From the NCBI RefSeq assembly GCF_012933655.1, contig NZ_JABBJJ010000007.1, forward strand, positions 1-64,000: DNA of 64,000 nucleotides, written 5' to 3'. Below the pieces are notes generated by a model, which was not told the DNA's origin, searched no databases, and was given only the letters and a program-made list of their open reading frames with translations. A program made the translations under genes and the position numbers. Positions 40,654 to 50,900 of this stretch are shown piece by piece. Origin of the DNA: Pyxidicoccus fallax (lineage in GTDB: Bacteria > Myxococcota > Myxococcia > Myxococcales > Myxococcaceae). The first letter of the stretch is position 1; every line of letters begins with the position of its first letter.

Positions 40654-42399
40654 TCACGCAGTGCGTCGGAGGCGACCCCGGGGGGTCCCCTCCGGGCCGG
40701 TCTCCCGGCGGGCCCGGGGTCCAGGCGTCCCGGCGGCCCGGTGGGCCGAGCGCACCAGGGCCTCGGCGGCCCCCAGCGCCTCGCGCGTCACCTCGACGCC
40801 GGACATCATCCGCGCCAGCTCACGCGTGCGCTCCGTCCCGGCCTCCAGGACCACCACCTCGGACACGGTGCGCTCGCCCTTGACGCTCTTGCGGATGAGC
40901 AGGTGGGCGTCCGCGTAGGCCGCCACCTGCGGCAGGTGGGTGATGCAGAGCACCTGACGGTGGCTGCTCACCTCCCGAATCATCCGCCCCACCACGTCCG
41001 CGATGGCGCCGCTGACGCCCGCGTCCGCCTCGTCCAGGATGTAGCAGCCGCAGCCGTCGCTATCCGCCAGGGCCCGCTTGAGGGCCAGGAGCAGGCGGCT
41101 CGCCTCACCACCGGAGGCCACCTTGGCCAGGGGGCGCGCCGGCTCGCCGGGGTTGGCGCTGAAGAAGAACTCCACCTCGTCCGCGCCGTCCGGCCGCAGC
41201 GTCTCGCCCGGCGTCACCCGCACCTCGAAGGCGGCCTTGCCCATGGCCAGCCCGCCCAGGCCCTCGCGCACCTGCGCGGCGAACTCCACCGCGCTCTCCG
41301 AGCGCTTGCGCGACAGCACGGCGGCGGCCTTGCGGGCACGCTCCTCCACCCGGCGGCGCTCCGCGGCCAGCTCCTCCAGCACCTCCTTGCGGTTCTCCAG
41401 CGTGCCGAGCTCGGTCTCGATTTCGCCGCGCTTCTTCAGCAGCCCGTCCAGGTGCGTGCCGTGCTTGCGGCACAGGCGCTTGAGCGCGTCCAGCCGCTCC
41501 TCCACGTCCGCCAGCCGCGAGGGGTCCGACTCCAGCCCCTCCACGTACCGGTTGAGCTTGCGCTGCGCCTCCTCCAGCTCGGACAGGGCCGTGCTCAGCG
41601 CCTGCGCCACCGGCGCCAGCGTGGCGTCCGTCTTCACGGCGTCATGCACCAGCCCCAGCGCGCGGCTCACCGTCTCCACGGCGGACTGCTCCTCGCCGGA
41701 CACCAGCAGCTCCGCCTCGGAGGCGTGGCGCTTGAGCTTCTCGGCGCTGCCCAGCCGCTTGCGCTCCGCGTCCAGCCGCGAGTCCTCGCCGGGCTCCGGG
41801 TCCAGCTTGGAGATTTCGTCCAGCTGGAAGCGCAGGAACTCGGCGCGCTCGCGCACCTTCGCCTCGTCGCCCCCGAGCGCGTCCATGCGCGCGTCCACCT
41901 CGCGCAGCGCCTGGTACTCACCGAAGTAGTTCGCCAGCACCTCGTCCAGGGCGCCGTACCGGTCCAGCAGGACGCGGTGCAGCCCCGAGTCGAAGAGGCT
42001 GACGTGCTCGTGCTGGCCGGCGATGTCCACCGCGCCCCGCGTGAGCTTCGACAGCACGCCCACCGTCACGAGGGCGCCATTGACGTACACCTTGCCCCGA
42101 CCGGTGCGGCCGAGCACCCGGCGCACCAGTACCTCCTCCCCGAGGTCCGGCAGCCCCAATTCCTCCAGGCGCGTACCCAATGCCGGCGTGCGCGCGAAGA
42201 CCCCCTCGACGGAGGCCTCCTCGCAGCCGGCGCGGATGACGTCCGCATCGGCCCGCCCGCCGAGCAGCAGGCCCAGTGCATCCACGAGGATGGACTTGCC
42301 CGCACCTGTTTCACCTGTGAGGACGGTGAGGCCGGCTCCGAACGCCACCTCCACCTCCTCGATCACCGCCACGTTCGAGATCCGAAGACCCAGCAGCAC
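40654..42399 (-). CDS. recN: DNA repair protein RecN
   Basis: A 581-residue SMC-like ATPase for double-strand break repair. Walker A is GETGAGKS at residues 29-36, a long coiled coil spans about 160-360, and the ABC signature SGGEASRLLLALKRAL plus Walker B CYILDEADAGVSG complete the head. THLPQVAAYADAH is the distal His loop. The C-terminus adds about 25 Arg/Pro/Gly-rich residues (to RLRRTA) beyond the usual end. It lies downstream of the SNF2 helicase gene (145-nt gap with a hairpin) and may have its own promoter. No LexA-type site is evident. Confidence 0.96.
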   Translation of the reverse strand: MLLGLRISNVAVIEEVEVAFGAGLTVLTGETGAGKSILVDALGLLLGGRADADVIRAGCEEASVEGVFARTPALGTRLEELGLPDLGEEVLVRRVLGRTGRGKVYVNGALVTVGVLSKLTRGAVDIAGQHEHVSLFDSGLHRVLLDRYGALDEVLANYFGEYQALREVDARMDALGGDEAKVRERAEFLRFQLDEISKLDPEPGEDSRLDAERKRLGSAEKLKRHASEAELLVSGEEQSAVETVSRALGLVHDAVKTDATLAPVAQALSTALSELEEAQRKLNRYVEGLESDPSRLADVEERLDALKRLCRKHGTHLDGLLKKRGEIETELGTLENRKEVLEELAAERRRVEERARKAAAVLSRKRSESAVEFAAQVREGLGGLAMGKAAFEVRVTPGETLRPDGADEVEFFFSANPGEPARPLAKVASGGEASRLLLALKRALADSDGCGCYILDEADAGVSGAIADVVGRMIREVSSHRQVLCITHLPQVAAYADAHLLIRKSVKGERTVSEVVVLEAGTERTRELARMMSGVEVTREALGAAEALVRSAHRAAGTPGPRARRETGPEGTPRGRLRRTA

Positions 42400-42511
42400 G
42401 CGCGCCCTCCGTGGTCCGTACGACGGCCCTGGTGACTGAACACCCTAGCAGGTCCCCCTGACACTGCACAGGCGTTCGGGTCGAGCGCACGTCTGCCGTG
42501 CGGGTGGGAGA

Positions 42512-42530
42512 GGGGCTCCGTGTGAGCCCC
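42512..42530 (-). terminator. Hairpin after the SNF2 gene
   Basis: GGGGCT-ccgtgtg-AGCCCC lies 15 nt beyond the helicase stop on the minus strand and is followed by TCTCCC. It probably separates helicase from recN transcription. Confidence 0.4.
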
Positions 42531-42544
42531 AACCACGCAACCCC

Positions 42545-45500
42545 TCAGATTTCGGTGAACAGCTCCTGGATGTCCTGCTCGGTGAGCGTCCGGCCCATCT
42601 CGTCGCCGTCCGTGCCGAGGACTCCGGCGGCCAAATCCCGCTTGCGGCGCTGGAGGGAGAGGATCTTCTCCTCCACGGTGCCGCGGGTAATCAGCTTGTA
42701 GCTGATGACGGCGCGCGTCTGACCGATGCGGTGGGTACGGTCCGTGGCCTGGTCCTCCACGGCGGGGTTCCACCACGGGTCGAAGTGGATGACGTAGTCC
42801 GCCGCGGTGAGGTTGAGGCCGGTGCCGCCCGCCTTCAAGGAGATGAAGAACAGCGGCGGCCCGTCGGGCTGGTTGTACTCGTCCACCTTGCCCATGCGGT
42901 CCTTCGTCCGGCCGTCCAGGTAGAGGTAGCGCAGGCCCTTCTTGTCCGCCTCCGTCTTGAGCAGCTCCAACATCTCCGTGAACTGGCTGAAGACGAGCGC
43001 GCGGTGCCCTTCGGCCACCAGGTCCTCCACCAGCTCGAGGAAGCGCTCCACCTTGGCGCTGGAGGGCAGCAGCGTGCCGGGCGGCATCTTGAGCAGGCGC
43101 GGGTCGCAGCACACCTGACGCAGGCGCATCAGCGCGGCGAGGATGGACACGCGGCTGCGCTTGAAGCCCACCTTCTCGATGGACTCGCTCACCTTGCGGC
43201 GGCTCTCCTCCAGCACCTCGCGGTAGAGGGCGGCCTGGCCGGGCTCCATCTCGCACCAGGCGATGCTCTCCGTCTTGGGCGGCAGGTCCTTGGCCACCTC
43301 CGTCTTCAGACGGCGGAGGATGAAGGGCTGGATGCGGCGGCGCAGCCGGTCCTTCACGGTGGGGTCGTTGGCCACCTGGATGGGCTGCTCGTAGCGGTCC
43401 CCGAAGCCGTCCGCGCTGCCGAGGAAGCCCGGCATGAGGAAGTCGAAGATGCTCCACAGCTCCGACAGGCGGTTCTCCAGCGGCGTACCGGTGAGCGCCA
43501 GGCGCGTCTCGCTGGGCAGTGACTTGCACGCCTGCGCGGTGGCGCTGTCCGCGTTCTTGATGTTCTGCGCCTCGTCCAGGATGACGTAGCGGAAGCCCAC
43601 CTGGGAGAGCTGGTCCAAATCCCGACGCACGAGGGCGTACGAGGTGAGCACCAGGTCCATCCCCTTCAGGTCCTCCGCGCGCTCCTTGCGGTCCTGGCCG
43701 TGCCACACCATGACCTTGAGGCCCGGCGTGAAGCGCTCGGCCTCGCGCTCCCAGTTGGCGAGCACGCTGGTGGGGGCCACCACGAGCGACGGCTTGCGCC
43801 CCTCGTCGTTGGCCACCTTCTGCATGAGGCTCAGCGACTGCACCGTCTTTCCGAGACCCATGTCGTCCGCGAGGATGCCGGACAGGCCGTGGCGGCGCAG
43901 GAACCAGAGCCAGGACAGGCCCGCCTCCTGGTAGTGGCGCAGCGTGGCGTTGAGCCCCTCGGGCACGGCCACCTTCGGCACGCCGGCCGTCTCGCGCAGC
44001 TCCAGCATGGCCTGGCGCGCCTTGGCCTCCACCTCGGTGAACTCGCCCAGGTCGGCGAGCAGGTCCAGGGCAACGGCCTGGTGCAGCGGCAGGCGCGTGC
44101 GCGTGCGGCCCGGCATGGCGCCGGCCTCCTCCAACAGGTCCGCCACGCGCTTGATCTCCGCGGGGTCGGCCTCGGCGAAGGTGCCGTCCTTCAGCGGGAC
44201 GAAGCGGCGGCCGGAGTCCAGCCACATGCGCACGGCGCCCAGGTCCACGGCCTGGTCGTCGGTGACGAACTCCGCGTCCAGGTCGAACCACTGCACGCCG
44301 CTCATGCCCACGCGGATGCGCGGCTTGAGCTTGGGACGCAGGCGCACCTTGGGGGCCTGCACGCCGAAGCGCTCCCACTCCGCGGGGAGCGAGGCGAGCC
44401 CGCGGGCCCAGAACTCCAGCGCGACGTCACCGGTGGCGTCGAACACGGAGCTCTGCGGCTCGAACTTCAGGCCCAGCTCCAGGAGGAGCTTGCCGGCGGC
44501 GCGCTCCACGTCCTCGCGGCGGCGGTACAGCTTGCGGCTGTCCGCGCCCACGCCGCTGGCGTAGCCCAGGTGCGTGGCCGTGGGGGACACCGGCACGGTG
44601 GTCTGCCCGTAGCGGGCGGCCAGCTGCACCTTCACCTTCTCCGGGTTGCCCTCCAGGGTCAGCATGAAGCGCGGCTCCACCGACTCGTCCACGTCGATGT
44701 CGTCCGCCTTCAGCGCCATGCGGAAGCGCGGCAGGTGCGCGGCGAAGAACGTCAGCACCCGGTCCAGCTGCCCGGCCGGGAAGGACATGCTCGGCTCCAG
44801 CAGCCACTTGCGCAGCAGCCGGGGCGGGAAGTCGGGCTCCACCGCGTGCAGGTTCTGTCCCTGGATGACCCAGGTCTTCTTCCCCGACAGGAGGATGACG
44901 TCCTTCAGCGAGTAGCTGGCGCCGTCCGGGAAGAGCAGCTCGATGCGCGCGGTGGCGCCGTCCGGACGCGACTCCAGACGGATCTGCGGGCGCACGGGCA
45001 CTTCCGTGTTGATGAGCGCCGTGCCGCGGTAGATGACGCGGCGGGTGCGCAACTGCTCCAGCGCCTCGCTCAGGTCCTCGTCGGAGAGGACGATGCGCGA
45101 GTCATACCGGTGCTCGTGGCGCGAGAGCATCATGAAGACGCGCTCGTCCGCGGGGGCGATGCGGCCGCCCGTCTGGAGCAGGCGCTTGACGTGGATGGGG
45201 CCCTTGGTCTGCGCGTCCTGCCGGCGCACGTCCACCACCCAGTGCCGGCCTCCGTTGCCGGTGCTGGAGGGCGTCAGGCGGTAGAAGAACTCGTAGTCCG
45301 GCTGAGAGGACAGACCCAGCCAGCTCTCCACCTTGGCGAGCGCTGGCAGGTTCACCGGGTCGATGCCCGGCGTCATCGGCTCCACCGGGACCTCGTCGTC
45401 GACCACCTCGTTGGTGGGCTCGGGCTCGGGCTCGGGGGGCTTGGGGACGACGGGACGCTGCGCGGGGGGCCCGGGAGGCCGGAAGCGCGCGGCGTAGATG

Positions 45501-45799
45501 AGGGCGGCGGCCACCACGTGCTTGCAGTGGGGACCGTACACGTTCCACGACTGGCAGGTGCAGGTGGACGTGGCCTTTCCGTCTCCCAGTTGCAGGGCGA
45601 CCTGGTAGCGCTCGCCGGTCGAACCGGCGACCTGGGCGGTGATGCGGTCGCCCTCGCGCTGAAGACCGAAGACGCGGCGCGTTTCGGCCACCTCCCGGCC
45701 CTTCTTGAAGGTGGTGGGTTGAACTTCGGCCTTCAGGGCCCGGAGCCACACGGTGTCCTGAGGAGGGAGGGCGTCTCGAATGTCGGCGGTGGATTGCAC
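42545..45799 (-). CDS. SWIM zinc-finger SNF2-family helicase
   Basis: A 1084-residue DEAD/DEAH-like translocase. A SWIM zinc finger lies near residues 78-100 (CTCQSW...[10 protein letters not shown]). An uncharacterised middle part follows, then the SNF2 ATPase: [14 protein letters not shown] (Walker A), [10 protein letters not shown] (Walker B), [15 protein letters not shown], and the C-terminal lobe with [11 protein letters not shown] and [12 protein letters not shown] (motif VI). The family remodels DNA-bound proteins; SWIM-SNF2 fusions are widespread in bacteria but poorly characterised. A GTG start at 45799 is used because the conserved region begins a few codons later. An upstream frame without a Shine-Dalgarno site is open to 45937. 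It precedes recN, which hints at a DNA-repair role. Confidence 0.9.
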   Translation of the reverse strand: MQSTADIRDALPPQDTVWLRALKAEVQPTTFKKGREVAETRRVFGLQREGDRITAQVAGSTGERYQVALQLGDGKATSTCTCQSWNVYGPHCKHVVAAALIYAARFRPPGPPAQRPVVPKPPEPEPEPTNEVVDDEVPVEPMTPGIDPVNLPALAKVESWLGLSSQPDYEFFYRLTPSSTGNGGRHWVVDVRRQDAQTKGPIHVKRLLQTGGRIAPADERVFMMLSRHEHRYDSRIVLSDEDLSEALEQLRTRRVIYRGTALINTEVPVRPQIRLESRPDGATARIELLFPDGASYSLKDVILLSGKKTWVIQGQNLHAVEPDFPPRLLRKWLLEPSMSFPAGQLDRVLTFFAAHLPRFRMALKADDIDVDESVEPRFMLTLEGNPEKVKVQLAARYGQTTVPVSPTATHLGYASGVGADSRKLYRRREDVERAAGKLLLELGLKFEPQSSVFDATGDVALEFWARGLASLPAEWERFGVQAPKVRLRPKLKPRIRVGMSGVQWFDLDAEFVTDDQAVDLGAVRMWLDSGRRFVPLKDGTFAEADPAEIKRVADLLEEAGAMPGRTRTRLPLHQAVALDLLADLGEFTEVEAKARQAMLELRETAGVPKVAVPEGLNATLRHYQEAGLSWLWFLRRHGLSGILADDMGLGKTVQSLSLMQKVANDEGRKPSLVVAPTSVLANWEREAERFTPGLKVMVWHGQDRKERAEDLKGMDLVLTSYALVRRDLDQLSQVGFRYVILDEAQNIKNADSATAQACKSLPSETRLALTGTPLENRLSELWSIFDFLMPGFLGSADGFGDRYEQPIQVANDPTVKDRLRRRIQPFILRRLKTEVAKDLPPKTESIAWCEMEPGQAALYREVLEESRRKVSESIEKVGFKRSRVSILAALMRLRQVCCDPRLLKMPPGTLLPSSAKVERFLELVEDLVAEGHRALVFSQFTEMLELLKTEADKKGLRYLYLDGRTKDRMGKVDEYNQPDGPPLFFISLKAGGTGLNLTAADYVIHFDPWWNPAVEDQATDRTHRIGQTRAVISYKLITRGTVEEKILSLQRRKRDLAAGVLGTDGDEMGRTLTEQDIQELFTEI

Positions 45800-45945
45800 G
45801 GCTGGCAAGGCCCCAGGCTCCAATGGCCGCGGGGAACCCGTTGAACTACCACAGCGACGGGGCTCCCGCTCGCGGGAAAAATCGATGCGTCCGCCAGCGG
45901 AACCCACCCGCCGGCATCTTGGCTGTGAGAGCATCAACCCCCGTC

Positions 45946-46932
45946 ATGTCCCGGATTGTCCGCCCACGCGTCTTCGTGACCCGCCAGCTTCCTGGAGAGG
46001 CCCTCGGCCGACTAGGCGGCGAGGTGGACCTGCGCGTCTGGGAAGGAGAGCTGCCCCCGTCTCGGAACGAGCTGCTGGCCGAGGCGGCGCACGCCGAGGG
46101 CCTTGTCACCCTGCTGACAGACCGGGTGGACGCCGAGCTGCTCGCCCGGGCGCCGGGCCTGCGGGCGGTAAGCAACGTGGCGGTGGGGTACGACAACATC
46201 GATGTGCGGGCATGTACCGACCGGCGGATTCCGGTGGGCAACACCCCCGGGGTGCTGACGGAGACCACCGCGGACTTCGCCTTCGCCCTGCTGATGGGGC
46301 TGTCCCGGCGGGTGGCGGAGGCGGACGCCTTCGTGCGCGCGGGGAAGTGGCGCACGTGGAGCCCCACCCTGCTGCTGGGCACGGACATCCACGGGGCCAC
46401 GCTGGGCATCGTCGGCCTGGGCGCCATCGGCGCGGCGGTGGCCCGGCGGGCGCGGGGCTTCGGAATGCGCGTGCTGTATGTCAGCCGCCAGCCCCGGAAG
46501 GACCTGGAGGCGGAGCTGGGCGCGCGGCGCGTGGACAAGCGCACGCTGCTGGCGGAATCGGACGTGGTGAGCCTGCACGTCCCGCTGTCGGCGGAGACGC
46601 GGCACTGGCTGGGGCGCGCGGAGCTGGCGGCGATGAAGCCCGGGGCGCTGCTGGTCAACACGGCGCGGGGCGGCGTGGTGGACCAGGACGCCTTGATTGA
46701 AGCGCTGCGCGAGGGACGGCTGGGCGGGGCGGCGCTGGACGTGATGGACCCGGAGCCGTTGCCGGCGGACAGCCCGCTGATGACGCTGCCGAACGTCTTG
46801 CTGGCGCCGCACATCGCGAGCGCCTCGCACGCCACGCGGGGCCGCATGGCCTCCATGGCCGTGGACAACCTGCTGGCCGCGCTGGAGGGACGGCGGCCTC
46901 CCCACTGCGTCAACCCGGAGCTCTTCCCATGA
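45946..46932 (+). CDS. D-2-hydroxyacid dehydrogenase (glycerate/glyoxylate reductase-like)
   Basis: A 328-residue NAD(P)-dependent enzyme of the D-2-hydroxyacid dehydrogenase family. [14 protein letters not shown] and [24 protein letters not shown] are typical of D-glycerate/hydroxypyruvate reductases. The nucleotide loop is [13 protein letters not shown]. The catalytic set is complete: Arg in [10 protein letters not shown], Glu in [10 protein letters not shown] and His in APHIASAS. It probably reduces glyoxylate or hydroxypyruvate. The start at 45946 matches the family start. It overlaps apt by four bases (ATGA), so the two are translationally coupled. Confidence 0.9.
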   Translation: MSRIVRPRVFVTRQLPGEALGRLGGEVDLRVWEGELPPSRNELLAEAAHAEGLVTLLTDRVDAELLARAPGLRAVSNVAVGYDNIDVRACTDRRIPVGNTPGVLTETTADFAFALLMGLSRRVAEADAFVRAGKWRTWSPTLLLGTDIHGATLGIVGLGAIGAAVARRARGFGMRVLYVSRQPRKDLEAELGARRVDKRTLLAESDVVSLHVPLSAETRHWLGRAELAAMKPGALLVNTARGGVVDQDALIEALREGRLGGAALDVMDPEPLPADSPLMTLPNVLLAPHIASASHATRGRMASMAVDNLLAALEGRRPPHCVNPELFP

Positions 46933-47486
46933 ACACGCCCGTCATCATGAGCATCCCCGACACCACCCTCGTCGACGATGTCACGGCCCGCCTTCGCGAC
47001 GTGCCGGACTTCCCCAAGCCGGGCATCATCTTCAAGGACATCACCCCCGTGCTGGCCGACCCGCGCCTGTTCGGCCGCGTCATCACCGCCATGTCCGCCC
47101 CCTTCCGGGGCCAGCACATCACCAAGGTGGTGGGCATCGAGGCCCGGGGCTTCCTGCTGGGCGCCCCCATCGCCCTCGCGCTCCACGCAGGCTTCGTCCC
47201 GGCGCGCAAGCCGGGCAAGCTGCCCTACCGCTCCGTCGTGGAGCGCTACTCGCTGGAGTACGGCGCGGACGGCCTGGAGCTGCACGAGGACGCCCTCCAG
47301 CAGGGCGAGCGCGTGCTCATCGTCGACGACGTGCTCGCGACGGGCGGCACCGCCGAGGCCAGCTCGCGGCTCGTGAAGAAGCTGGGCGGAGACCTGGTGG
47401 GCTACAGCTTCCTCATCAACCTGGACTTCCTCGGGGGCGCGAAGCGGCTCGGCCCTGACAAGGTGACGTCGCTCTTGACGTTCTGA
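46929..47486 (+). CDS. apt: Adenine phosphoribosyltransferase
   Basis: A 185-residue type I phosphoribosyltransferase making AMP from adenine and [20 protein letters not shown] and [15 protein letters not shown] are Apt-specific, RKPGKLPYR follows, and [17 protein letters not shown] is the PRPP-binding loop. Full length. The start overlaps the dehydrogenase stop; a second in-frame ATG at codon 7 could also serve. A salvage function is secure; why it is coupled to a hydroxyacid dehydrogenase is unclear. It ends 3 nt from a convergent gene. Confidence 0.95.
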   Translation: MNTPVIMSIPDTTLVDDVTARLRDVPDFPKPGIIFKDITPVLADPRLFGRVITAMSAPFRGQHITKVVGIEARGFLLGAPIALALHAGFVPARKPGKLPYRSVVERYSLEYGADGLELHEDALQQGERVLIVDDVLATGGTAEASSRLVKKLGGDLVGYSFLINLDFLGGAKRLGPDKVTSLLTF

Positions 47487-47489
47487 GGC

Positions 47490-49748
47490 TCAGCGCCCCT
47501 GCTGGGAGGTCTTGAGGAAGTCCGTGTTGACGTCGCGCACGGTGGCGTCGTCGAGGCCGAAGCGCTCGACGGCGTCCTCGCCGAAAATCGAGGTGAGCGT
47601 ATCGGCCAGCTCCTGGAGCCGGACGTTCACCTCCTCGGCGTCGGGGTCGGACCAGTCCGTGGAGGAGACCAGGCCCGCGATGCCCGCCGCGTTGAGCCGG
47701 AGCTGCTCCTCGGGGGAGAGGTCCTGGAAGAGCGCGACGAAGTCGAGCGCCTCCTGGCCTTCGAGGCCGAAGAGCGCCGCGGCCTGGTAGCCCTGCCAGA
47801 CGGCAATCTCCGCGTCGCGGTCGTCACCGTCGAAGATGCGGTCCGCGCGGGTGAGTTCGTCGAGGAACTGCTCTTCCGACAGGCCCATGGTCCCCAGCAG
47901 CCGCGCGAGCTCCACGTTGTCCACCAGCAGCTCGCGGGTCGACTCCGGGCCCACTCCCGCAGCCTCCAGCAGCTCCAGGCGCTGCTCGCGAAGCTCCTCG
48001 CGGGCATCCTCGCCGCTGATGATGTCGTCGATGAGGCCACCGACCTCGTTGATGACGCCCCCGAGAATCTGGAGCACCTGGCCGACGGGAGTGAACCAGA
48101 GCACGTCGCCGAGCACGCTCACGGCCGAGCCGACGGCCGCGATGACCTCACCCGCGTTCGCGCCATCCGTGAGGGCCTCGATGTCCTGCCGGAGCTGGTT
48201 GATGTCCACCGCCGCGTCGATGAACGGCGCGAGCTTGCTCGCGAACTCGCCGACGGTCTTCGCCAGGTCGGTGCGGCCGAACAGCTCCAGGATTCCGGAG
48301 GCCTGCTCCAGGCCGCCCTGGGCCGCGGACAGGAAGCCCTCCAGCCTCTCGTCGAGGCCTTCACCATGGATGCCCTGGAAGATGCCCTGGGCGACGCCCG
48401 CGAGCTGGAGCGCCTGCGCGAACTTCGAGGTGCCCTCGGGGATGAGCTCCTCGGCGGCCGCGTAGTCGCCCGCGGCGAGCGCGCCCACCTGGGTCGCGAG
48501 GTCCTGCAGGTCCTGGGCGAGCCCCCGGAGCGTCTTGCCCGTCTCGAACCCGGTCAGCAGCGCCTGGAAGGCCTGTGCGGCGGCGACCGGGTCGTTCGGG
48601 TACTGGCTGTAGATTTCGGACTGGGCGCGCGGCACGGCCTCGCCGAGCACCTCGTTGCCGATGCGCTCCTCCAGGTCCTCACCGAAGACGTTGGTGAGTG
48701 ACTCGGCCAGCTCGGGGGAGTTGTTCACCCGCTCGGCGTACGCGATGGCCTCGTCCGCGTGGGTGTCGGACGTGGCGAGCGACTCGTACGCGTTCTGGAG
48801 CGCGAGGGCCGCCTGCTGCTGCGCCTGGGGATGGCCGCTCGCGGCGACCTCTTCCAGGTGGGGGCCGTACTCGTTGAGCGCCGCGCTCAGGTCGTCTCCG
48901 GCCTCATTGACGGCGTCGACCAGCTCGGCGTTGTCCTCCTGCGCCCAGTAGGCCTCGATATAGGCCTGCCGCTCCGCCTCGCTCATCACGGGGCCGAAGG
49001 CGGCCAGGTCCGCGGCGAGGCGCTGGTCGGCGGCGGCCTTCGCCTCGACGGCCTCGTCGTACGCCTCCTGCGCCTCGGTGACCTCGGCGGCTCCGGGGAC
49101 GACGATGGGCAGCCCCTGCCCTCCGATGCCCTGCACCGCGTTGAAGGAGACGGTCCCCGGCAGGCCATTGACCTTGCCACCCATGAGCAACTGCTTCAGG
49201 CGCAGCCCCGCGAGGTCCTCCCCACCGGACAGCTCGCCCGCGGCGATCCGCTTCCCCACGGTGCGGTCCGACAGGGAGAGCGTGTCCTTCGCCTTCTCGG
49301 ACACGATGCCCTGAGCCACCCGACCCACGTTGATGTCAAGGCGTCCTCCCAAGGCGAGGAGCTTCTCCGCCTTCTCGGGGACGATGCCCTCGGGCGCCCT
49401 GCCCGAACGAACGTCCGCGCGCTCCGCCGGGGCAAGGAGCTTCTGCGCCTTCTCGGGCACGATGCCCTGGGCGACCCGGAACGAAGCGCCTCCGGGCGTG
49501 AGCGCCACGGGCGCCGCTCCGGAGTCGAGCACCAACCGCTTCGGTGCCGAAGCGCTGAACCCGCTGTTCGCGCTGTAGCCGCGCGAGACCGCCTGGGACG
49601 CGGTCGCGAGGTTGCGAGCCGTGCTCGGGTTCTGCGGCACGGCGGCCTTGGGAGCGCTGGCGGGCTTGGGGGAAGTCGCGGCCTTGAGGCCCGCGGCGGC
49701 CTTGGTGGCGGGAAGAGAGGAGGGGCGGGAGAGAAGGCGGCTCGTCAT
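47490..49748 (-). CDS. Large repeat-containing protein with hydrophobic core, unknown family
   Basis: I do not recognise this 752-residue protein. The first 85 residues are Ala/Ser/Pro/Lys-rich and disordered, without a Sec signal. Three repeats of 26 residues follow (91-116, 117-142, 143-167) built on RVAQGIVPEKAxKLL. Residues 220-530 are acidic and helical. A long hydrophobic stretch (about 534-577: IAAVGSAVSVLGDVLWFTP, then Gly-rich ILGGVINEVGGLI) could enter a membrane. A motif is duplicated: LTNVFGEDLEERIG at 351-364 and LTSIFGEDAVERFG at 718-731. This layout recalls secreted effectors or pore-forming proteins, but that is inference. It is monocistronic, convergent with apt and divergent from the dioxygenase-like gene. 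Confidence 0.7.
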   Translation of the reverse strand: MTSRLLSRPSSLPATKAAAGLKAATSPKPASAPKAAVPQNPSTARNLATASQAVSRGYSANSGFSASAPKRLVLDSGAAPVALTPGGASFRVAQGIVPEKAQKLLAPAERADVRSGRAPEGIVPEKAEKLLALGGRLDINVGRVAQGIVSEKAKDTLSLSDRTVGKRIAAGELSGGEDLAGLRLKQLLMGGKVNGLPGTVSFNAVQGIGGQGLPIVVPGAAEVTEAQEAYDEAVEAKAAADQRLAADLAAFGPVMSEAERQAYIEAYWAQEDNAELVDAVNEAGDDLSAALNEYGPHLEEVAASGHPQAQQQAALALQNAYESLATSDTHADEAIAYAERVNNSPELAESLTNVFGEDLEERIGNEVLGEAVPRAQSEIYSQYPNDPVAAAQAFQALLTGFETGKTLRGLAQDLQDLATQVGALAAGDYAAAEELIPEGTSKFAQALQLAGVAQGIFQGIHGEGLDERLEGFLSAAQGGLEQASGILELFGRTDLAKTVGEFASKLAPFIDAAVDINQLRQDIEALTDGANAGEVIAAVGSAVSVLGDVLWFTPVGQVLQILGGVINEVGGLIDDIISGEDAREELREQRLELLEAAGVGPESTRELLVDNVELARLLGTMGLSEEQFLDELTRADRIFDGDDRDAEIAVWQGYQAAALFGLEGQEALDFVALFQDLSPEEQLRLNAAGIAGLVSSTDWSDPDAEEVNVRLQELADTLTSIFGEDAVERFGLDDATVRDVNTDFLKTSQQGR

Positions 49749-49995
49749 GGCATCACACCGGGCGAGGAGGGGGGCGCACGGTGACTACGCCGGTGGGCGA
49801 TTCGCGGTTACACCGCCCCCATTTTCCCACGTTTGCGTAACGCTGAACGGCGCAAGTGCCTGAATTCACGGCGCGGGCCGCATCTGCCTCCCTGCTCACC
49901 AGGACGGCGGAGAAGCCACTCCCCGCCCTCTTGCTGCCGAAGCCGCCCTCAGTCCGCACCTGCAAGGAACCAGGACTTCACGAGGGAGGAGTCTC

Positions 49996-50841
49996 ATGCC
50001 CGAGGTGCGCTCCAGCGACGGTGCCCGCATCCACTACGACGACGTGGGTCGTGGCGAGCCCGCGCTGCTCTTCATCCCGGGCTGGTGCACCACCCGGGCC
50101 GTCTACCGCGACCTCCTTCCCCGCTGCGCCTCCCGGCGCCGGGTGCTCTCCGTGGACCTGCGCGGTCACGGCGCCTCGGAGGGAGCCGGCACCGACTTCG
50201 ACAGCACCACCGTGCTCGATGACCTGCTCGCCGTCATCGAGGCCAGCGGCGCGCGGCAGGTCGTCCCCGTGGGCCTGTCCCACGCGGGCTGGTGGGCCAT
50301 CGAGCTGCGGCGCGAGCTGGGCGCCGAGCGCGTCCCACAGCTCGTGCTGCTGGACTGGATTGTCACCGAGCCACCCCCGCCCTTCCTCGACGCGCTGCGG
50401 GGCCTGATGTCGGACCGCTGGCGCGAGGCCCGCGACGGGCTGTTCGCCATGTGGCTGCAGGGCGTGGACGACGAAAACGTCATCCGCTTCGTGCGCGAGG
50501 ACATGGGCGCGTTCGGCGAGGACATGTGGGCCCGGGCCGCGCGGGAGATTGCCTCCGCCTACGCGCGTGAAGGCTCCCCGATGCGCGCCCTCCTCAACCT
50601 GGCTCCGTCCACGCCCACGCTGCACCTGTACGCGCAGCCGGAGTCACACGACTACCTCGCGGGACAGGTGGCCTTCGGCGTCCAGAACCCGTGGTTCCAC
50701 GTCATGAAGCTGCCCGCCGTCAGCCACTATCCCACCTTCGAGGTGCCCGACCTCGTGGCCGCCGGCATCGAGGCGCTCGTCTCCGCGCGGGAGACCTACG
50801 TGAACACCACGCTCGAAACGCCGGGCGCCGCGCCCGTTTGA
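49996..50841 (+). CDS. HOD/QDO-like alpha/beta-hydrolase-fold dioxygenase
   Basis: A 281-residue protein with the alpha/beta-hydrolase fold but a closer fit to the cofactor-free 2,4-dioxygenases (HOD, QDO, and the PQS-cleaving AqdC). GLSHAGWW holds Ser95 and His96, LLDW has Asp120, Trp153 lies in AMWLQ, and SHYPTFEVP gives His244. These are evenly offset from HOD residues S101, H102, D126, W160 and H251. The stretch EDMWARAAREIASAYAREGSP also parallels that family. One difference is visible: the HOD His38 position is Thr32 in PGWCTTRAVY. The likely reaction is oxygenolytic ring opening of a 3-hydroxy-4-quinolone with CO release; a plain esterase is the alternative. A strong GAGGGAGGAG site precedes the ATG. 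Confidence 0.7.
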   Translation: MPEVRSSDGARIHYDDVGRGEPALLFIPGWCTTRAVYRDLLPRCASRRRVLSVDLRGHGASEGAGTDFDSTTVLDDLLAVIEASGARQVVPVGLSHAGWWAIELRRELGAERVPQLVLLDWIVTEPPPPFLDALRGLMSDRWREARDGLFAMWLQGVDDENVIRFVREDMGAFGEDMWARAAREIASAYAREGSPMRALLNLAPSTPTLHLYAQPESHDYLAGQVAFGVQNPWFHVMKLPAVSHYPTFEVPDLVAAGIEALVSARETYVNTTLETPGAAPV

Positions 50842-50900
50842 TTCCCGGCGGGCCCACCCCGCCGCACACCTGCTCTCCGGGGCGCCGCGTCCACGTCGGA

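Noticed and set aside
49749-49995. A sigma-54 promoter (GGCAC near TTGC) upstream of the 752-residue protein.
   Set aside because: The two elements are adjacent without the required 5-nt spacing.
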